This document shows, one piece after another, positions 34,805-43,428 of a stretch of 64,000 nt of DNA. Where the stretch lies: assembly GCF_014640555.1 (NCBI RefSeq), contig NZ_BMHE01000039.1, positions 1 through 64,000 of the forward strand, written 5' to 3'. The DNA comes from Paenibacillus marchantiophytorum (GTDB lineage: Bacteria > Bacillota > Bacilli > Paenibacillales > NBRC-103111). How positions within the stretch are numbered: the stretch's first letter is position 1; each line of letters opens with the position of its first letter. Below the pieces are notes generated by a model, which saw only the letters and a list, made by a program, of their open reading frames with translations, was not told the DNA's origin and searched no databases. A program made the position numbers and the translations under genes.

Positions 34805-34932
34805 TATCCCGTACTTGTAGGATGGCCTCTTGTGCCGGGTTATAGAGTATCTGATTGGTTTGCAAGGCTCCAAGCTCGCAGCACTTTCGTGACCCACCCT
34901 TGTATTCGACAATCACCTCAAAACGCCTCTCC

Positions 34933-35940
34933 TTAGCTTCCTTCCCCCAGCTGAGTCCAGTCAAAAAGAACTCCCATCGCTGAACTTCGATTGTTAACGA
35001 GCAATTCGTACGCCTGCAGCGCTTCCAGTGGGGAAAAGCGATGAGTGATTAGCGGATTGACATCCATTCTTCCTTGCAATATGTAGTGTAAGAACAGATC
35101 GGCCATTTCAGGATGATGCCATCCTTTATAATTCATTTGGGCATGAATACCGAGTATGGATACCGAGTTGGAAACCACATTGCGACCCATCCCCTGTACG
35201 GATGGCGTAGCTGTGTCCCCCAGTAGAATCACTCGGCCCAAAGGCTTAACTAGCTGAGTAGCCTGTGCCAATACTGCGGGATGTCCGGTGATATCGAAGA
35301 CAACATCCAGCATCTTGCCCTTGGTCTGCTCGGCGATCTGCTCTTTCGCCTTCCCCGCATCCATCGCCAACCGATGAATACCCGGTTTATCCCACACAAG
35401 CTGGACTCGGCTCTCCGCAGGATCCATCGCATAAATTTCTTTGGCGCCAGAAAGATACAAATATTGCGTCACCAGCTGACCAAGAAGTCCCAGTCCTATG
35501 ACACCAACCGTTTCCCCGAGAAACAGCTCGGCTCTTCTCACTCCAAGCTGCGTCGTTTTGGACAGATTAATCCAAACGCCTTGCTCGGCGCTGACTTCCT
35601 TCGGCAGAAGTACAGCATGCTCCGCCTCCGTCTTAAAAAACTGGGTGTGTGCATTTTCCACAAACACACGGTCGCCTTTTTGTATCTGCTGAACGGCTGT
35701 CCCCACTTCAAGCACTTCAGCCACCATTGAATAGCCGGGATGAAACGGATACTGCACCCAGCTTGACCAATTGGTATCGGGATCGAAGACGCCTCTTAGG
35801 CATTGAAGCTCTGTCCCTGTGCTAATCAGCGAACGGATCGCCGCACATAAAATTTCCGTAGGACCCAGATTAGCGTCAAAAGAGTGCTTTCTCACCTCCA
35901 CCTTCTGCTTTTCTGCAAAAACGATGCTGACTGTTTCCAT
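34933..35940 (-). CDS. MDR-superfamily oxidoreductase lacking zinc ligands
   Basis: A 335-residue medium-chain dehydrogenase with an NAD(P) site (VGVIGLGLLGQLVTQYLYLSGA, about 156-177). At the usual catalytic zinc positions the sequence reads STGTELQ instead of CGTD/CGSD and FHPGYS in place of GHE. It is therefore probably a zinc-independent branch (BchC/Tdh-like). AAGGAGGTAAAGTC precedes the ATG at 35940. It lies 122 bp downstream of an AraC gene with a palindrome between them, and is probably part of the sugar pathway. Confidence 0.8.
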   Translation of the reverse strand: METVSIVFAEKQKVEVRKHSFDANLGPTEILCAAIRSLISTGTELQCLRGVFDPDTNWSSWVQYPFHPGYSMVAEVLEVGTAVQQIQKGDRVFVENAHTQFFKTEAEHAVLLPKEVSAEQGVWINLSKTTQLGVRRAELFLGETVGVIGLGLLGQLVTQYLYLSGAKEIYAMDPAESRVQLVWDKPGIHRLAMDAGKAKEQIAEQTKGKMLDVVFDITGHPAVLAQATQLVKPLGRVILLGDTATPSVQGMGRNVVSNSVSILGIHAQMNYKGWHHPEMADLFLHYILQGRMDVNPLITHRFSPLEALQAYELLVNNRSSAMGVLFDWTQLGEGS

Positions 35941-36011
35941 TGACTTTACCTCCTTATGCGGGAATCTTTTCCCATGAGATAAGTGTAGTGGGGGCAGCAT
36001 TGGGAAAACAG

Positions 36012-36025
36012 AGCAAACGTTTGCT
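36012..36025. promoter_or_regulatory. AGCAAACGTTTGCT palindrome
   Basis: A perfect 14-bp palindrome 72 bp upstream of the MDR start, with the CG-centred layout of LacI-family and cre operators. No LacI gene is in the window, so CcpA or an unlinked repressor would be the reader. Confidence 0.5.
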
Positions 36026-36061
36026 GAAGTTTAACACTTATACAGGTTATCCAACAACGTT

Positions 36062-36904
36062 TTAAATCGTTCTTATAAACAATTCTTTGTATTGCCGAGG
36101 GGAAATGCCCGTATATTTTTTGAAAAGCCTGGTAAAGGTTTGGATATCGTTAAAACCAAGCAATTCGCTGATTTCCGTCACATTCATTTCACGTATTTCG
36201 AGAAGCGATTTGGCTTTTGCGATTTTGATTTCCCGGTGCAGCAGAATGGGGGATTTGCCGAATATAGCTTTGAAATGATTGCTGACATAAGTCGGATTCA
36301 TGTGCAGTTCGGCTGCCAAATCGGCGAGTGAAAGCGTCGCTTCAGGTTGATTAACAATTTTCAGCAGGATCGATAAAAAACTGTGTGATGGTTGGCTCTC
36401 TGTTGCGGTTTTGACGCTTCCCAAGGCATTATCCAGCAGCAAATAGAGTAATTCAAGCGATTTCGCCTTTTGTAAAATGATATTGGGCAAATGCCCTTTT
36501 CTGGACATGGAAAGCATGAGCTCATCAAACACTTCCTCAAATCTTTTGTGGTTTTTGAGAGAATACATATAGGGTATCTGCAGAAAAGGCAGAACATCAA
36601 CCACATGTTGAATGGTGTACGTGAAGTGCCACCACAGGAATTCCGTTTCCTCGTCGCTATCTTTGTATTGATCATGCTTGAGGTGGGGAGGGATAAAGAT
36701 AACCGTGCCCGGGTGCAGATTATATACCTTATCCTCTACTTTCAACTTGGCTGAACCTTTTCTTATATATGTCATCATATAGTGCTCATTTAAAGTTCGA
36801 TTGCGGTAGTTCATTTCATTCCGATTATGAATATCGAATTTTAGAATTTTCAAATCGGCCGTTTCCAAGAGTGCGGAGATCACATCCATTTGCACCAGCG
36901 CCAC
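36062..36904 (-). CDS. AraC-family regulator with cupin sensor
   Basis: A 280-residue regulator. N-terminal cupin (about 25-110) with LHPGTVIFIPPHLKHDQ, then an AraC double HTH (about 180-278) with TEISELLGFNDIQTFTRLFKKYTGISPRQYKELF. The GTG start at 36904 directly follows GAAGGAA; an ATG at 36889 is an alternative. It lies upstream of the MDR gene on the same strand and is likely to control it and other genes of the polysaccharide region. Confidence 0.88.
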   Translation of the reverse strand: MALVQMDVISALLETADLKILKFDIHNRNEMNYRNRTLNEHYMMTYIRKGSAKLKVEDKVYNLHPGTVIFIPPHLKHDQYKDSDEETEFLWWHFTYTIQHVVDVLPFLQIPYMYSLKNHKRFEEVFDELMLSMSRKGHLPNIILQKAKSLELLYLLLDNALGSVKTATESQPSHSFLSILLKIVNQPEATLSLADLAAELHMNPTYVSNHFKAIFGKSPILLHREIKIAKAKSLLEIREMNVTEISELLGFNDIQTFTRLFKKYTGISPRQYKELFIRTI

Positions 36905-36993
36905 TTCCTTCTGTCGGAGTTATCTTTGGATCACGACGCTATACTATCACTACAGCAGCCCAACTTTCAACTATTCTTTCTCGTTAGCAGGCC

Positions 36994-37435
36994 TTAGAGC
37001 GGAGTTGACTGTGATACCTTTTTCGCTGTGAACCGCCGTGCGATCAGCACGCACAGTACGACTGCTATATTCACTGCAAGGATAGGCCAACCGATGGTTT
37101 CATGCAAAACGAGATACGCAAGCAGCAAGCCAAGGAATGGCTGGAGCAGTTGCAAGCGGCAGAAGCCCAATGAACATAATGGCATGCGCGGATGTGACAT
37201 ACTGAAGCGCCAAGGCTGTCAGAAGCGGGAAACCTACTACCACGCCTAGTGCTACCACCAATAGCGGAGCGATGTCACTTCGAACTGGCTTTTGCTGCCG
37301 CAAAATGAGGAGAAGCACTCCTGCAAGCAGTCCGGTAATTACAGCACGGCATACGGTGAGGAACAACGGATCAAAATCCACCACAGCCACGCGTGTTGCG
37401 GCCTGTTCCGTCAACGCACGTTTCAGCTCGATCAA
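36994..37435 (-). pseudogene. EamA/DMT-family transporter, internally deleted
   Basis: The 5' part (37100-37435) gives three to four membrane helices of an EamA exporter up to FIGLLPLATAPAI. The frame then shifts and continues as LQPFLGLLLAYLVLHETIGWP and a final helix with a RRFTAKK tail (36994-37200), which is the last part of the second EamA repeat. The middle about half of the usual 10-helix protein is missing, so this is a collapsed remnant. Confidence 0.75.
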
Positions 37436-37507
37436 ATTGATGCAGTCACGAAAAGAAAGAACAGCGGCTCGGGATTTTTTGTTGGGTTGTGGTTCTGCAT
37501 GTCAATG

Positions 37508-37800
37508 AATCTTGAAGCAAACCCTCTTACGAACTCAATACCCTCTATTCGTTCAAAATCGCTCCTTCTGAAAATCTAATGCTTCCCAGAAGCTCTATTA
37601 CAAGCAAACAATCACTTTACCGCCTAAAATCTGCTCGATAACGCCAATCCAGTTCATTAAATCTCCAAAGTAGCCATTTTCTCGTCGATAAACATCGTAC
37701 AGTTCGTTAAATGCATTTGGACACCGAAGACTGCCACAGCAAAGAAGTCTGCGTTGGACGCCAATGAGAAAAACCTAGCCTGCGCCCTGGGGCTAGGTCA
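37508..37800. repeat. Dispersed ~250-bp repeat, family B, copy 2
   Basis: Aligns with 5745-6015 and 61163-61398 over about 240 bp, followed 10 bp later by a CCTAGCC/GGCTAGG hairpin. ATGTCAATGAAT occurs at both edges (37499 and 37803), which could be a duplicated target. Confidence 0.75.
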
Positions 37801-37891
37801 CCATGTCAATGAATTTCGAGGTATATATATGGAAAAAATAGTATATTCATCTATGGAAGACAACTATTATTTTATCAGAGAGGAATAGTTT

Positions 37892-38059
37892 GTGAAAAGC
37901 AAAAATTGGTATGGTATATCTGCTGAAATCGTGCCGGTCAAGGATATTGGAGAACAAATAGGTGAGACAAGTAAAGAGGCTGCCGTTTGTGCCGGCAGCC
38001 TCTTTGATATTTGTTTAATATATGAAACTCGAACTACTTTCTATTTAAAACTTAAATAG
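37892..38059 (+). pseudogene. Short coding-like remnant, family unknown
   Basis: A GTG-started frame of 55 codons reads NWYGISAEIVPVKDIGEQIGE, which looks like real protein, and then runs straight through the following terminator hairpin. It is probably the truncated end of an old gene, and has no good ribosome site. The remaining 37436-38070 holds only family B and the hairpin. Confidence 0.3.
37973..38012. terminator. Bidirectional terminator below the PL6-SLH gene
   Basis: AGAGGCTGCCG-TTTGTGC-CGGCAGCCTCT, with T-containing tails on both sides. It lies 60 bp past the stop of the giant PL6 gene. Confidence 0.7.
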
Positions 38060-38070
38060 ATTTATGAACC

Positions 38071-41000
38071 TTAGCGATTCAACATGCGCATAACTACCGT
38101 GACAGCTTCCGCTCTCGTCGCCACGTCAAACGGTTTAAAAGCATGATTCTCCCGTCCATCAACTAACCCAAGTGAGTTAGCCCGCGCAACTAAAGGCAAT
38201 GCCCATGAGGGAATCTTAGAACTGTCGCTAAACGAAGCTGCATCAGACGTTCCCTCGCTTTGTGGAAGTGCCCTTACTAACATGGCAACCATTTCGATTC
38301 GATTTATTGCCGCATTAGGGCGCAGAGACTGGTCTTCATAGCCCTGGATTATGCCTGCTTTCAGCGCAGCGCTTAATTCTCCCGCCGCCCATGTCGGAAT
38401 ACTCGCCACATCCGTGAAATCCGGCTTCGTTGGTTCCGGCTTCAAGCCCAGAGCGCGAACTAGCATGGCAGCGAATTGAAGCCTCGTCATCGGTTCGTCA
38501 GGCTTAAAGCTGCCATCTGAGTAGCCGTTCACAATGCCCTTGGCAGCAGCCTTGCTGATCGCTTCCGAAGCCCAATGTTTCGGCACATCTCCAAAAGTCT
38601 CAGGCCGTGGTGCAGATGTTGAGGGCTCCGTCGGTTTGGAAGGCTGTGGGACCGTAGGTTCAGGAACCGGCTTAGGCAAAGGCGCTGGATTATACCCAGA
38701 TGAAGAATCCGATGAAGACGAATTGTTGATCTGCGGCCGTTTTATCAACATGGTATACGTTTTATGAATACCGGACGGCATGGACACATCGATCAGAATA
38801 ACACTACCGCTTTCTGCAATGGCCAGCGGTCCACTATCGCTGCCGCTTCTTACGGACTGCGTCGAAGCGCCGTCTACGCTCACCTGAATAACAGCCTTCT
38901 GACTCAAGGAAACCGGCGTAATGGTCAAGTTGCCGATTCCGGACGGAGCCATCATTGTATAATAGGTAATATCCGAGCGAAAAGCTGGCGTGAGTGTCAG
39001 AGTCGAGCTGATTTGAAGGCTGCTTAACTCTGGCTTGCCCTCTTCCCGTGGCATGTTCCTGCCTGCAGTTGGCCCGACATCGGCAGCCGTAAGCGGCTTA
39101 AGTGTAGGCACGGTTGCCGGGTCGTACTCATCTGCACCAGCGTCGGGCGTATGCGCACGCCTTTGACCATCCATATCGTCCAAAGGAACATATGGACCTT
39201 GGGCGCTATCAATCGCAGGACTTAGCGGCGACAAGCGAATCAGACCATCGCTGCCACGGACCAGCTTCAGATCACCTTTGTAAGTGGCGCTAACGACCGT
39301 TGCATTCGTTGCCACAGCGGCGAGACCATCGGCCATATTGCCAACATAAGACGGTCTGCCTGCAGGTGTGATATCTTTCGTTTCATTGAATATCGTCCCT
39401 GCGTTGCTGAAAATAACATTATTATAAATCTGCGTTCCCGTCGGTTGGAACGTACGTTGGGCAACTTTGAGGGCCGATGCTTTATTGTTTAAGTTTACGA
39501 TTGTATTATTGAAAATTTGCACATTATATTGCCGCCAGTGCCCGCGCAGCAATTCCTGCTGCCTTTCTGCGGAAAGGCTCCTAAGATCAGCGAAATCGTT
39601 CGGCCCTGTGCCCCAACGTATACTTGGGTTCGTGCCTCCCTCCGGCCCCGCATCTTCCGTTCCGCCATCAAGCTGAACGGCATCATCCGTAAGTCCTTCC
39701 ATGTAATTATTATAAATCTTGTGATCATTCCCATAGAGCCGGAAACCGCTCGTTCCAGGTTTCTTGCCGTCCGCAATAATGAAATTGCCATAGAAGCTGT
39801 TGCGATGACCGTGCCGAGCTACCATGCCGCCATAGGAATTCAAGACAGTGTTGTAGCGGATCGTATTATCGCTGCTCTTCACCGAAACGATCTCATCCTC
39901 ACCATTCAATCCGTCGAACAAATTGTATTGAATCGTAACATGTCCAGGGGCCAAAGATAGCCCGGAAAGCCCCAGGCGGATCGCTTCCAATCCGTTGCTT
40001 ACCCGTGGACCGATATCATGGAAGTGATTATATTCAATCACATCGTACTGTGAAACCGAGTCCTTGCCATCATACGTCATCACGGCGCCGAAGCCGGTTT
40101 TCGGACCGATGTCATTGTATGCGATCCGATTGTGGCTGCTGGTGCCTTCCACCCGAATATAATGCCGGTCGGTTCCACCGTCCGTAAGCAGCGACGAGTT
40201 CGGGGAATGCGACGTTTCTCCCGTATAAACGGCTCCGTTCGGATCATAAGTGGCGCCATAACGGCAGCTATTTTCAACGCCGATCACACACCAACTTGGC
40301 TTATTGACGCTGTTCTCAACTTTCGTAAACCGATATTTCTGACCCGTTTCATCCAAGGCAAAGGTATTTCGCACAAGGGAGACATTGCTGGAATCATACA
40401 ATTCCACACCAGGGTGCAGTCCCTTCAATGATGCAATCCTGTCTTCCGGGACCGCTCGGCTCCGCAGCGTATCCTCACCAAGATCCGATCCGCCACCGGA
40501 GTGGAACGTAAGTCCCTCAACCTCAATATAATTTGCATTTTCCATATGCATGTAGCTGTCGCCAGCGATAACGGCCTTCCCTAGTTCAGCAGCGACAATA
40601 CGAATCGGAAGCGCAGCCGTACCTGCCTTATCTTTGATAACGAATGGGCCGTTTTGTTGATACGTACCATTTTGCAATTCAATTGTCGTCCCTTTAGCGG
40701 CTTGATCCAGCGCATTCTGCAGTTCTTGCGCGGAATTAACCTTCACCCAGCGTACCGGAGGGAGGGGCTCTACGGGTTTATCGCCTGCTTGCGGAGGGCC
40801 GCTTGGCTCTGTAGGTTCATCCACTTTGGGTGCTGTACCCGTATAAAGTTCAACTTCGGTAATACTATTCCAACTGCCTGAGCTGCCCGAGGCCGTATTT
40901 CCATATCCGACCAGCCGCAGATAACGCACTTCTGCTGGAGTCGTCAGCACATAAGGCTGCATACTATCATCTTCGGCTTTAAGTACTCTGCTTTTTCGTT

Positions 41001-43002
41001 TAGGCAGCAACACGGTCGGATTCTGAAAATCCGCTTGATTGGAGCCTATAATTTCGAAATTGGTTTGACGGTCGATCGCGCTCAGGAAAGCGATATTCAA
41101 ATAGGTAACTTTCTCAGGCTGCCCCATATCGAACTGCAGCCACTCCCCTTGTCCAGAAGCCGACCAACGGACATCATTATTCCAAACACCGTCCACGACA
41201 TTCGCGGGAATATTCGTCGTGTTCGGCTGATAGGAACTAGCGGTAACCGTACTTGCGTTCATCTTCACTTGGCCATTCGTTCCTTTGGCCGATAGCCGAT
41301 AGGCTTGCAGTGTATATGTATTCATAGCATCGCCGTTGGATAATCGGATTGTGAGCTTATTATTGCCCGGCGCGAGATGAACCCTGGCAACATCGCTTAT
41401 TGGCTGATTCACTCCTTCAAGATTCGTCAGAGTCACCGCGGTTGTAATACCCCCACTGACTTGCATGGCTAACCGGATGGAATCGGCTGCCTGTGGAACG
41501 ATGACCTCATACCCGTCCATCTTGGAAGACACGAAGGGAATATTCATCCCGATCTTTTGGCTGCCGTCCCAAACATCTAGTGCGGATAATTGGATCGCTG
41601 GCATTTTCTCCACAAAGGTGAACAAGGATCCGTCAACCAGCTCCGTGTCCGCAGCATAGTAAGCTTCGCCATGCACCTCCACAGGCGTTAGTGACAATGG
41701 AACCGCGTGGCTGAAATCGCTGCTTCCGCTCGTCAGCAGCAAGCCGCCTAGCGGAAGCATTGCCGCTGGAAAGGCAACTTGTACGGTCCCGACATTGCCC
41801 GTATTGCGGACCTTCCACGTCCGCGTTGATTGCTTGAAGTCCGCACCATAGGGCACAGAAGGAGCCAAACTTCCGTTATCGCCCCAGAGCAGGTACTGCT
41901 TGTCCGCCAAAGCTTGTTTAGCGGTAATGATGACCTGCGAAGACGCTATACCTTCGCTGCTCCGGCTTGTTGCTTGAGCCAATGCTCCTTGCTGATCGCG
42001 GGCGATACCTGCAACGTTATTGCCATAAGCCATATTGGAATCCTTAGGCCAAACGACCATCGGCGAAGGGCCTGCCGATACATAATCCTTTCCCTTCAAC
42101 GGCGTTCCGAACTTAAGGGCCATGTACGTTTGCACTTGGTTCTGCTGATCTTCCGTAAGCGTATCGCCAAACACGATCATCTCGCCAATTTGCCCATCAT
42201 AGCCTGATCCTCCACCGACTGCTGAACCAAGAGACATGGGGTTGCTTCCGTTTCCAACCATTGCGAGGCGGGCTTGTGTTGATTTGGCTATCGTTTGCCC
42301 ATCCAGCGTAATCGCTTGATAAACAGCACTGGAAACTGCTGGATGCGAATCATAATGAAACCCCCAACTGTTGTATTGAAGAGGAGGAATTGAATAGCCT
42401 GTCGTGAGCCGTGGATTGCCAGATACGGTAGCTCCCGAATCCCACAAAACTTGCGAAGTGCTGGAATAAAAGGGGATATACGCTCCAAACTTTCCGTTTC
42501 CTTGCAAATTTTCATAAAAAATTTGCGACGTCTGATTCGATAACGTTATCCCGCCAGCAACCATATATACACTGGCATGTTCAACAGACTCATTCTGGTT
42601 GAATAATCCATTCTTGTCCAACAAAAGACTTCCATTGCCTGAACGAATAAATTGCACCGATGGCTGGAAATTCAGCGCAGGATTGGACGGAGTATACTTC
42701 GGCTTTACCCTCGGACTCTTATCCCCAACCGTCCCGTCATTGATGAAATCATTGCCTTGCGGACTGCTGTCCTTCCATACCGTTATATCGCCATTCCCAC
42801 TACGGGTCACGCTGTCGGGATCCGCCTTCAGCCACAATTTCAGCAAGTTGGCATCCACACCGCCTGGTGTTCCTGTCACTGCGCTATCTGCCTGTACTTT
42901 GGATAACCCTAGCGGCAACCACGTGAATGTTAAAGCTGCTGCGAGCAGCAAGCTGACTCCCCGTTTCGAACGCACTCTGAATTCTTTGGACATCTTGCTC
43001 AA
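38071..43002 (-). CDS. SLH-anchored multidomain PL6 polysaccharide lyase
   Basis: A 1643-residue surface enzyme. Domains in order: signal peptide (1-38); LamG/concanavalin-like lectin fold (about 50-300); a region like DUF8202 (about 310-470); cadherin-like beta-sandwich (472-570); F5/8-type C (discoidin) carbohydrate-binding domain (582-722); Pro/Glu linker; PL6 right-handed beta-helix (752-1290); second cadherin-like sandwich (about 1335-1425); Ser/Pro linker; three SLH repeats (about 1468-1643). Catalytic candidates are Lys1042 in SVKSSDNTIRYNT and Arg1063 in ARHG, the Lys/Arg pair of chondroitinase B and PL6 alginate lyases, with acidic GEDE just before them for calcium. SLH repeats bind pyruvylated wall polymer, so the lyase is displayed on the cell surface and begins polymer breakdown. 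The core closely resembles the two other PL6 proteins of this region. Confidence 0.92.
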   Translation of the reverse strand: MSKMSKEFRVRSKRGVSLLLAAALTFTWLPLGLSKVQADSAVTGTPGGVDANLLKLWLKADPDSVTRSGNGDITVWKDSSPQGNDFINDGTVGDKSPRVKPKYTPSNPALNFQPSVQFIRSGNGSLLLDKNGLFNQNESVEHASVYMVAGGITLSNQTSQIFYENLQGNGKFGAYIPFYSSTSQVLWDSGATVSGNPRLTTGYSIPPLQYNSWGFHYDSHPAVSSAVYQAITLDGQTIAKSTQARLAMVGNGSNPMSLGSAVGGGSGYDGQIGEMIVFGDTLTEDQQNQVQTYMALKFGTPLKGKDYVSAGPSPMVVWPKDSNMAYGNNVAGIARDQQGALAQATSRSSEGIASSQVIITAKQALADKQYLLWGDNGSLAPSVPYGADFKQSTRTWKVRNTGNVGTVQVAFPAAMLPLGGLLLTSGSSDFSHAVPLSLTPVEVHGEAYYAADTELVDGSLFTFVEKMPAIQLSALDVWDGSQKIGMNIPFVSSKMDGYEVIVPQAADSIRLAMQVSGGITTAVTLTNLEGVNQPISDVARVHLAPGNNKLTIRLSNGDAMNTYTLQAYRLSAKGTNGQVKMNASTVTASSYQPNTTNIPANVVDGVWNNDVRWSASGQGEWLQFDMGQPEKVTYLNIAFLSAIDRQTNFEIIGSNQADFQNPTVLLPKRKSRVLKAEDDSMQPYVLTTPAEVRYLRLVGYGNTASGSSGSWNSITEVELYTGTAPKVDEPTEPSGPPQAGDKPVEPLPPVRWVKVNSAQELQNALDQAAKGTTIELQNGTYQQNGPFVIKDKAGTAALPIRIVAAELGKAVIAGDSYMHMENANYIEVEGLTFHSGGGSDLGEDTLRSRAVPEDRIASLKGLHPGVELYDSSNVSLVRNTFALDETGQKYRFTKVENSVNKPSWCVIGVENSCRYGATYDPNGAVYTGETSHSPNSSLLTDGGTDRHYIRVEGTSSHNRIAYNDIGPKTGFGAVMTYDGKDSVSQYDVIEYNHFHDIGPRVSNGLEAIRLGLSGLSLAPGHVTIQYNLFDGLNGEDEIVSVKSSDNTIRYNTVLNSYGGMVARHGHRNSFYGNFIIADGKKPGTSGFRLYGNDHKIYNNYMEGLTDDAVQLDGGTEDAGPEGGTNPSIRWGTGPNDFADLRSLSAERQQELLRGHWRQYNVQIFNNTIVNLNNKASALKVAQRTFQPTGTQIYNNVIFSNAGTIFNETKDITPAGRPSYVGNMADGLAAVATNATVVSATYKGDLKLVRGSDGLIRLSPLSPAIDSAQGPYVPLDDMDGQRRAHTPDAGADEYDPATVPTLKPLTAADVGPTAGRNMPREEGKPELSSLQISSTLTLTPAFRSDITYYTMMAPSGIGNLTITPVSLSQKAVIQVSVDGASTQSVRSGSDSGPLAIAESGSVILIDVSMPSGIHKTYTMLIKRPQINNSSSSDSSSGYNPAPLPKPVPEPTVPQPSKPTEPSTSAPRPETFGDVPKHWASEAISKAAAKGIVNGYSDGSFKPDEPMTRLQFAAMLVRALGLKPEPTKPDFTDVASIPTWAAGELSAALKAGIIQGYEDQSLRPNAAINRIEMVAMLVRALPQSEGTSDAASFSDSSKIPSWALPLVARANSLGLVDGRENHAFKPFDVATRAEAVTVVMRMLNR

Positions 43003-43084
43003 ATTCTCATCACCTCTTCTGTATTGTGAAGCTTTTAGGCAACATTGCTGAAAACCGTAAAAGCAGCTAAATTCATCATAAGAA

Positions 43085-43320
43085 AAACGGTCTCGCCACC
43101 CTGAGAGATCAGCCTCTTGTTAGCGACCAAACCTATTGAGGGAACTCTGGGACGCTATTTAGGCAAATAGCAGGGATGCGAGGGTCATAGCGGAACTACA
43201 GGGTCTTATTTCCACGAAAAGCGCTGAATTTCCCAGAAAAAGCCAAAATAGCGTACTGCAGTTCTCTCAACCTCGCTATAATGCCACTTTTGGCTAGAAT
43301 AGCGCCCTGTAGTTCCCATA
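43085..43320. repeat. Family A palindromic repeat, copy 4
   Basis: Close to the 9505-9740 copy, including its left 50 bp. Direct motifs near 43139 and 43191, inverted motifs ending near 43267 and 43317. The 43003-43428 gap contains only this element and the promoter region of the PL6-SLH gene. Confidence 0.8.
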
Positions 43321-43428
43321 CCTCTGCGCGAGACAGCGGGAGCAACTCCACGTTCACCCCAAAACATATAAACTCTAATATTTCTAAAAAGGGAGAACCC
43401 CTTAAATACACCCAAAAGCTTATACTTT

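Noticed and set aside
39517..39960. 147-codon plus-strand frame inside the giant PL6 gene
   Set aside because: It is an antisense shadow of a strongly supported coding sequence.
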